Assembly (NCBI GenBank): GCA_013202335.1
Contig: JABMQR010000351.1
Location: 1 to 25,380, forward strand
Length of the DNA stretch: 25,380 nt
Source: Bacteroidota bacterium
GTDB taxonomy: Bacteria; Spirochaetota; Spirochaetia; JABMQR01
Direction: 5' to 3'
Each line of letters opens with the position of its first letter. Positions within the stretch are counted from its first letter, which is position 1. Positions 22,398-25,380 of the stretch are shown here, one piece after another. A model generated the notes under the pieces. That model saw only the letters and a list, made by a program, of their open reading frames with translations, made no database searches and was not told where the DNA came from. The position numbers and the translations under genes were made by a program.

Positions 22398-24410
22398 ATG
22401 GAATTAGAAAAACAAACCAGTTACCGATTACTTACTCAGGAAGAGCAGAAGAGACTCCAGAATAACAATTGTACATCTGAAGCATGGAATACGGTCTATG
22501 TCAAAGACCCCTTTGATCCATCAAGGATAAAAAGTGCAGGCTTTTCCGGAGAAATCTATCTGGGTACATTCTCCAAAACCATAACGTTAAAAAGTGGTAT
22601 GAAAATGCCCTGCGGAATCTACGATGCAGAACTGCACAATGTAACCGTGGGAGACAATGTCCTTATAAAGAAAATTAATCATCATATAGCTAACTACGAC
22701 ATCGGAAATGATACCGTAATTATCAATACCGAAATTATTACCGTTGATGAGGAAACATCTTTTGGCAATGGAGTAGAGGCAGTTGTTATTAATGAGGGCG
22801 GGGGCAGGGAAATCCCCATCTACGACACACTCTCGGCTCATACAGCCTATCTGATTGCACTGTATCGGCATCATAAAAAACTCATAACAAACCTCAAGCA
22901 GATGATACAGGAATATACCGCCAAACGAACTGCGAAACATGGCACAATCGGTTCCCATGTGCATATCAATAACTGCCAGATATTGCGGAATGTTCATATT
23001 GATTCATACGCCGTACTGGAAGGAGTCGGGGAACTCTCAAACGGTACAATACGGAGCTGTGTAGAAGATCCATCATACGTCGGCATCAATGTAATAGCAA
23101 AAGATTTCATTATATGTGAAGGTGGATCAGTTTCTGAAAATACCATAATTGACCACTGCTTTGTCGGGCAGGCAACACAGTTATCAAAACAGTACTCAGC
23201 AGAAAACTCAGTATTTTTTGCAAATTGCGGCGGGTATCATGGAGAAGCCTGTTCTATCTTTGCCGGTCCCTATACCGTAACCCATCACAAATCAACCCTG
23301 TTAATTGCCTGTCTCGTCTCCTTCCTGAATGCAGGAAGCGGATCAAACCAGAGCAACCACATGTACAAACTCGGTCCAAAGCATCAGGGTATAATTGAGA
23401 GAGGATCAAAAACCGGCTCCGACTCCTATATGCTTTGGCCCATGAAAGTAGGAGCCTTTACCTTGATAATGGGACGGCATTACGGGAATTCAGACACGAC
23501 GGAATTTCCTTTCTCCTACCTCATTGAGCATGATGGTGAATCGTTGTTGATACCTGCCATCAATTTAAGAAGTATCGGCACCATAAGGGACTCACGGAAA
23601 TGGCCAAAACGTGACAATAGAAAAGCACCGGTAAAATTTGATCACCTGAATTTTCACCTGCTCTCTCCGTATACCGTCAAGAATATAATAGCGGGACAGG
23701 AAAAGCTCCGAGACATAAAGAGACAGGCCGGTCACTCCTCCCAAACTTACTACTATAATGGTGTAAAGATACGCAGATCAGCCCTGGAAAAGGGTATTGA
23801 AATATATGAAATAGCGGTTACACGATACCTCGGGAATATAGTAGTAAACTTTTTGCGGGCACATGACTTTCAAACCCTTGATGAACTCAGGACTATCCTG
23901 ACCCCAATACCCATTGCTGCATCAGGAGCCGGAGCCTGGCTGGATATAGCAGGACTTATCGCGCCCAAGGACGAAATTGAGAATGTAATCAGCGATGTTG
24001 AACAGGGAACTATCAAAACAACCGAAGAGCTGGATGCACGGTTTTCTGAAATTAATTCATGGTTTGAGCAGTATGAACTGGCATGGGTAATGAATATGAT
24101 TGATAAGAAATATGGATTATCTTTGCAGCAATATACACAGGAAAACTTTATCACTATAATTGCTCAATGGATTAAGGCCGTTACAGTTCTTGATGATATG
24201 CGGTGCAGTGATGCCGAAAAAGAGTTTGCCCAGACTGCCCGTGTAGGATATGCGCTGAATGATGGGGAAGCAGAACGGGATGCTGAGTACCTGGAGATTA
24301 ATGGTGCAGTAGAGGATAATGATTTTATTATTGAATTACGTGAACGCCTTAAGGCAAAACAGCTGACAGCCGGACAGCTGATCAATAAAATTAAGAGACT
24401 CCAAGAGTAA
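22398..24410 (+). CDS. DUF4954 family protein (left-handed beta-helix)
   Basis: A 670-residue protein of the DUF4954 family, known to me mainly from Spirochaetes and Bacteroidetes; no function is established. The first ~330 residues hold short, irregular hexapeptide-like turns ([49 protein letters not shown]-type turns), as in LbH acyl- and nucleotidyltransferases. A conserved central block follows: [41 protein letters not shown] and then [17 protein letters not shown]. The C-terminal third is helical. No nucleotidyltransferase GxGTR-type motif is seen. nagB follows after 16 nt with a ribosome site, so the two are one operon and a role in amino-sugar or cell-wall sugar metabolism is likely (inference). 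The start is leaderless. Confidence 0.85.
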   Translation: MELEKQTSYRLLTQEEQKRLQNNNCTSEAWNTVYVKDPFDPSRIKSAGFSGEIYLGTFSKTITLKSGMKMPCGIYDAELHNVTVGDNVLIKKINHHIANYDIGNDTVIINTEIITVDEETSFGNGVEAVVINEGGGREIPIYDTLSAHTAYLIALYRHHKKLITNLKQMIQEYTAKRTAKHGTIGSHVHINNCQILRNVHIDSYAVLEGVGELSNGTIRSCVEDPSYVGINVIAKDFIICEGGSVSENTIIDHCFVGQATQLSKQYSAENSVFFANCGGYHGEACSIFAGPYTVTHHKSTLLIACLVSFLNAGSGSNQSNHMYKLGPKHQGIIERGSKTGSDSYMLWPMKVGAFTLIMGRHYGNSDTTEFPFSYLIEHDGESLLIPAINLRSIGTIRDSRKWPKRDNRKAPVKFDHLNFHLLSPYTVKNIIAGQEKLRDIKRQAGHSSQTYYYNGVKIRRSALEKGIEIYEIAVTRYLGNIVVNFLRAHDFQTLDELRTILTPIPIAASGAGAWLDIAGLIAPKDEIENVISDVEQGTIKTTEELDARFSEINSWFEQYELAWVMNMIDKKYGLSLQQYTQENFITIIAQWIKAVTVLDDMRCSDAEKEFAQTARVGYALNDGEAERDAEYLEINGAVEDNDFIIELRERLKAKQLTAGQLINKIKRLQE

Positions 24411-24426
24411 TAAAAAGAGGGAAATA

Positions 24427-25242
24427 ATGCGTTTAATAATTGAGAAAGACCACAAAAATATTTCAAAATGGACTGCAAACTATATAGCACAGGCTATCAT
24501 TAAAGCAGCACCTACCCGTGAAAAACCATTTGTTCTGGGACTGCCGACTGGTTCGACACCAATTGGAACCTATAAGGAACTAGTCAGACTGTATAAACAC
24601 GGAATTATCTCTTTTGAAAATATTATCACTTTCAATATGGATGAATATATCGGAATTCCCCGGGATCATCCGCAAAGCTATTACACCTTTATGTGGGGAA
24701 ACCTATTCTCTTTCGTTGATATTAAGAAAGAGAATATAAACATACCAAATGGAAATGCTGAAGACCTGGAAGCAGAGTGTCTGGCATATGAAGAAAAAAT
24801 AGAAGCAGCAGGCGGAATAGACCTGTTTCTTGGCGGTATAGGATCTGATGGACATATTGCTTTTAATGAACCCGGATCATCCTTAAAATCACTTACAAGA
24901 GTAAAAACACTTACTCAGGATACAATAATTGCCAACTCAAGGAATTTTGATCATGATTTAACTAAAGTACCGAAAACGGCTCTGACCGTTGGAATCCAGA
25001 CTATTATGGATGCCAGAGAGGTAGTGGTTGTAGTAAATGGGTATAAAAAGGCTCTTGCACTTCAGAAGACGGTTGAAGGCAATGTAAATCATATGTGGAC
25101 CTGCAGCATCCTTCAGATGCATCCCCATGCAATCATTGTGTGTGATGAGGAAGCAACCATTGAGATGAAAGTCGGGACTGTTAAATATTTCAAGGAAATA
25201 GAGGCAGGAAATATTAATCCGGCGACGCAGCTTTATACATAA
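24427..25242 (+). CDS. nagB: Glucosamine-6-phosphate deaminase
   Basis: Converts glucosamine-6-phosphate to fructose-6-phosphate and ammonia. It is 271 residues and aligns with E. coli NagB without gaps at the N-terminus. Catalytic residues are present: D72 in FNMDEYIG, and D141, H143 and E148 in [14 protein letters not shown]. The E. coli allosteric GlcNAc-6-P site residues S151, S152, R158, K160 and Y254 are also conserved, so allosteric activation is likely. Lys/His-rich C-terminal motifs ([22 protein letters not shown]) are typical. AGAGGG lies 5 nt before the ATG. It is the second gene of the DUF4954 operon. nagA is not in the window. A tandem repeat array begins within the stop codon. 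Confidence 0.96.
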   Translation: MRLIIEKDHKNISKWTANYIAQAIIKAAPTREKPFVLGLPTGSTPIGTYKELVRLYKHGIISFENIITFNMDEYIGIPRDHPQSYYTFMWGNLFSFVDIKKENINIPNGNAEDLEAECLAYEEKIEAAGGIDLFLGGIGSDGHIAFNEPGSSLKSLTRVKTLTQDTIIANSRNFDHDLTKVPKTALTVGIQTIMDAREVVVVVNGYKKALALQKTVEGNVNHMWTCSILQMHPHAIIVCDEEATIEMKVGTVKYFKEIEAGNINPATQLYT

Positions 25243-25380
25243 AAAACTACTTGGATGATAGAAGTTTTCGAATTGAAAACTTCAAAGACTAAAAAACTAC
25301 CTGGATGATAGAAGTTTTCGAATTGAAAACTTCAAAGACTAAAAAACTACCTGGATGATAGAAGTTTTCGAATTGAAAAC
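25241..25380. repeat. 50-bp tandem repeat array with internal palindrome
   Basis: The unit starts at 25241, 25291 and 25341 (the last cut by the window end). Copies differ at one base (T25251 versus C25301 and C25351). Each holds GAAGTTTTC-GAATT-GAAAACTTC, a perfect 9-bp inverted repeat. There are no variable spacers, so it is not CRISPR. It begins at the nagB stop and continues out of the window. Confidence 0.93.

Noticed and set aside
25241..25380. CRISPR array
   Set aside because: The 50-bp units are identical throughout, with no variable spacers and no cas genes in the window.

Overview
The window looks like chromosomal DNA of a free-living spirochaete. This is inferred from gene content: a DUF4954 beta-helix protein next to nagB, a topoisomerase I without zinc fingers, and GntR/LacI-type sugar regulation. 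It is not proven by any rRNA marker. Genes are spaced at roughly 100-300 bp, and several intergenic spaces carry remnants of mobile DNA.

Left part (1-7611): the window opens on the last ~139 nt of a group II intron. A block of minus-strand genes follows. It holds an AIR-synthase-fold kinase that may be alpha-ribazole kinase CblS; leuD-leuC for leucine synthesis, without leuA or leuB; a secreted UshA-type 5'-nucleotidase with an unusual Asp-to-Glu metal ligand; a small cupin; and an Uup-type ABC-F ATPase. A 3'-tRNA-like fragment abuts the end of leuD.

Middle (7612-15617): a gene-poor stretch holds a REP-type element with a RAYT (Y1/HUH) transposase gene split by a -1 frameshift. A MATE exporter comes next, convergent with a three-gene sugar operon (FGGY kinase, GatD-like dehydrogenase, GatZ/KbaZ-like protein) preceded by its likely GntR/LacI-type regulator. 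The operon has no GatY/KbaY aldolase. It can be read as polyol -> ketose -> ketose-6-phosphate -> epimerised hexose phosphate.

Right part (15618-25380): two TA-ended MITE-like elements and one solo end lie in the spaces around an MFS exporter, topA, an SdpR-SdpI pair, a PAP2 phosphatase and tRNA-Asp. Just behind the tRNA terminator is what looks like the 5' end of a truncated group II intron. DUF4954-nagB forms the last operon, followed by a perfect 50-bp tandem array with an internal palindrome that runs off the window.

The strongest cross-cutting observation is that four genes without a visible Shine-Dalgarno (cblS-like, uup, MATE, DUF4954) each have a sigma70-like promoter whose -10 box ends 6-7 nt before the ATG, which predicts leaderless mRNAs. 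Most other protein genes here have a clear SD. No wholly new multi-gene system could be demonstrated. The best candidates for novelty are the kinase/GatD/GatZ pathway, the leaderless gene set, the frameshifted RAYT, the MITE family and the 50-bp array.
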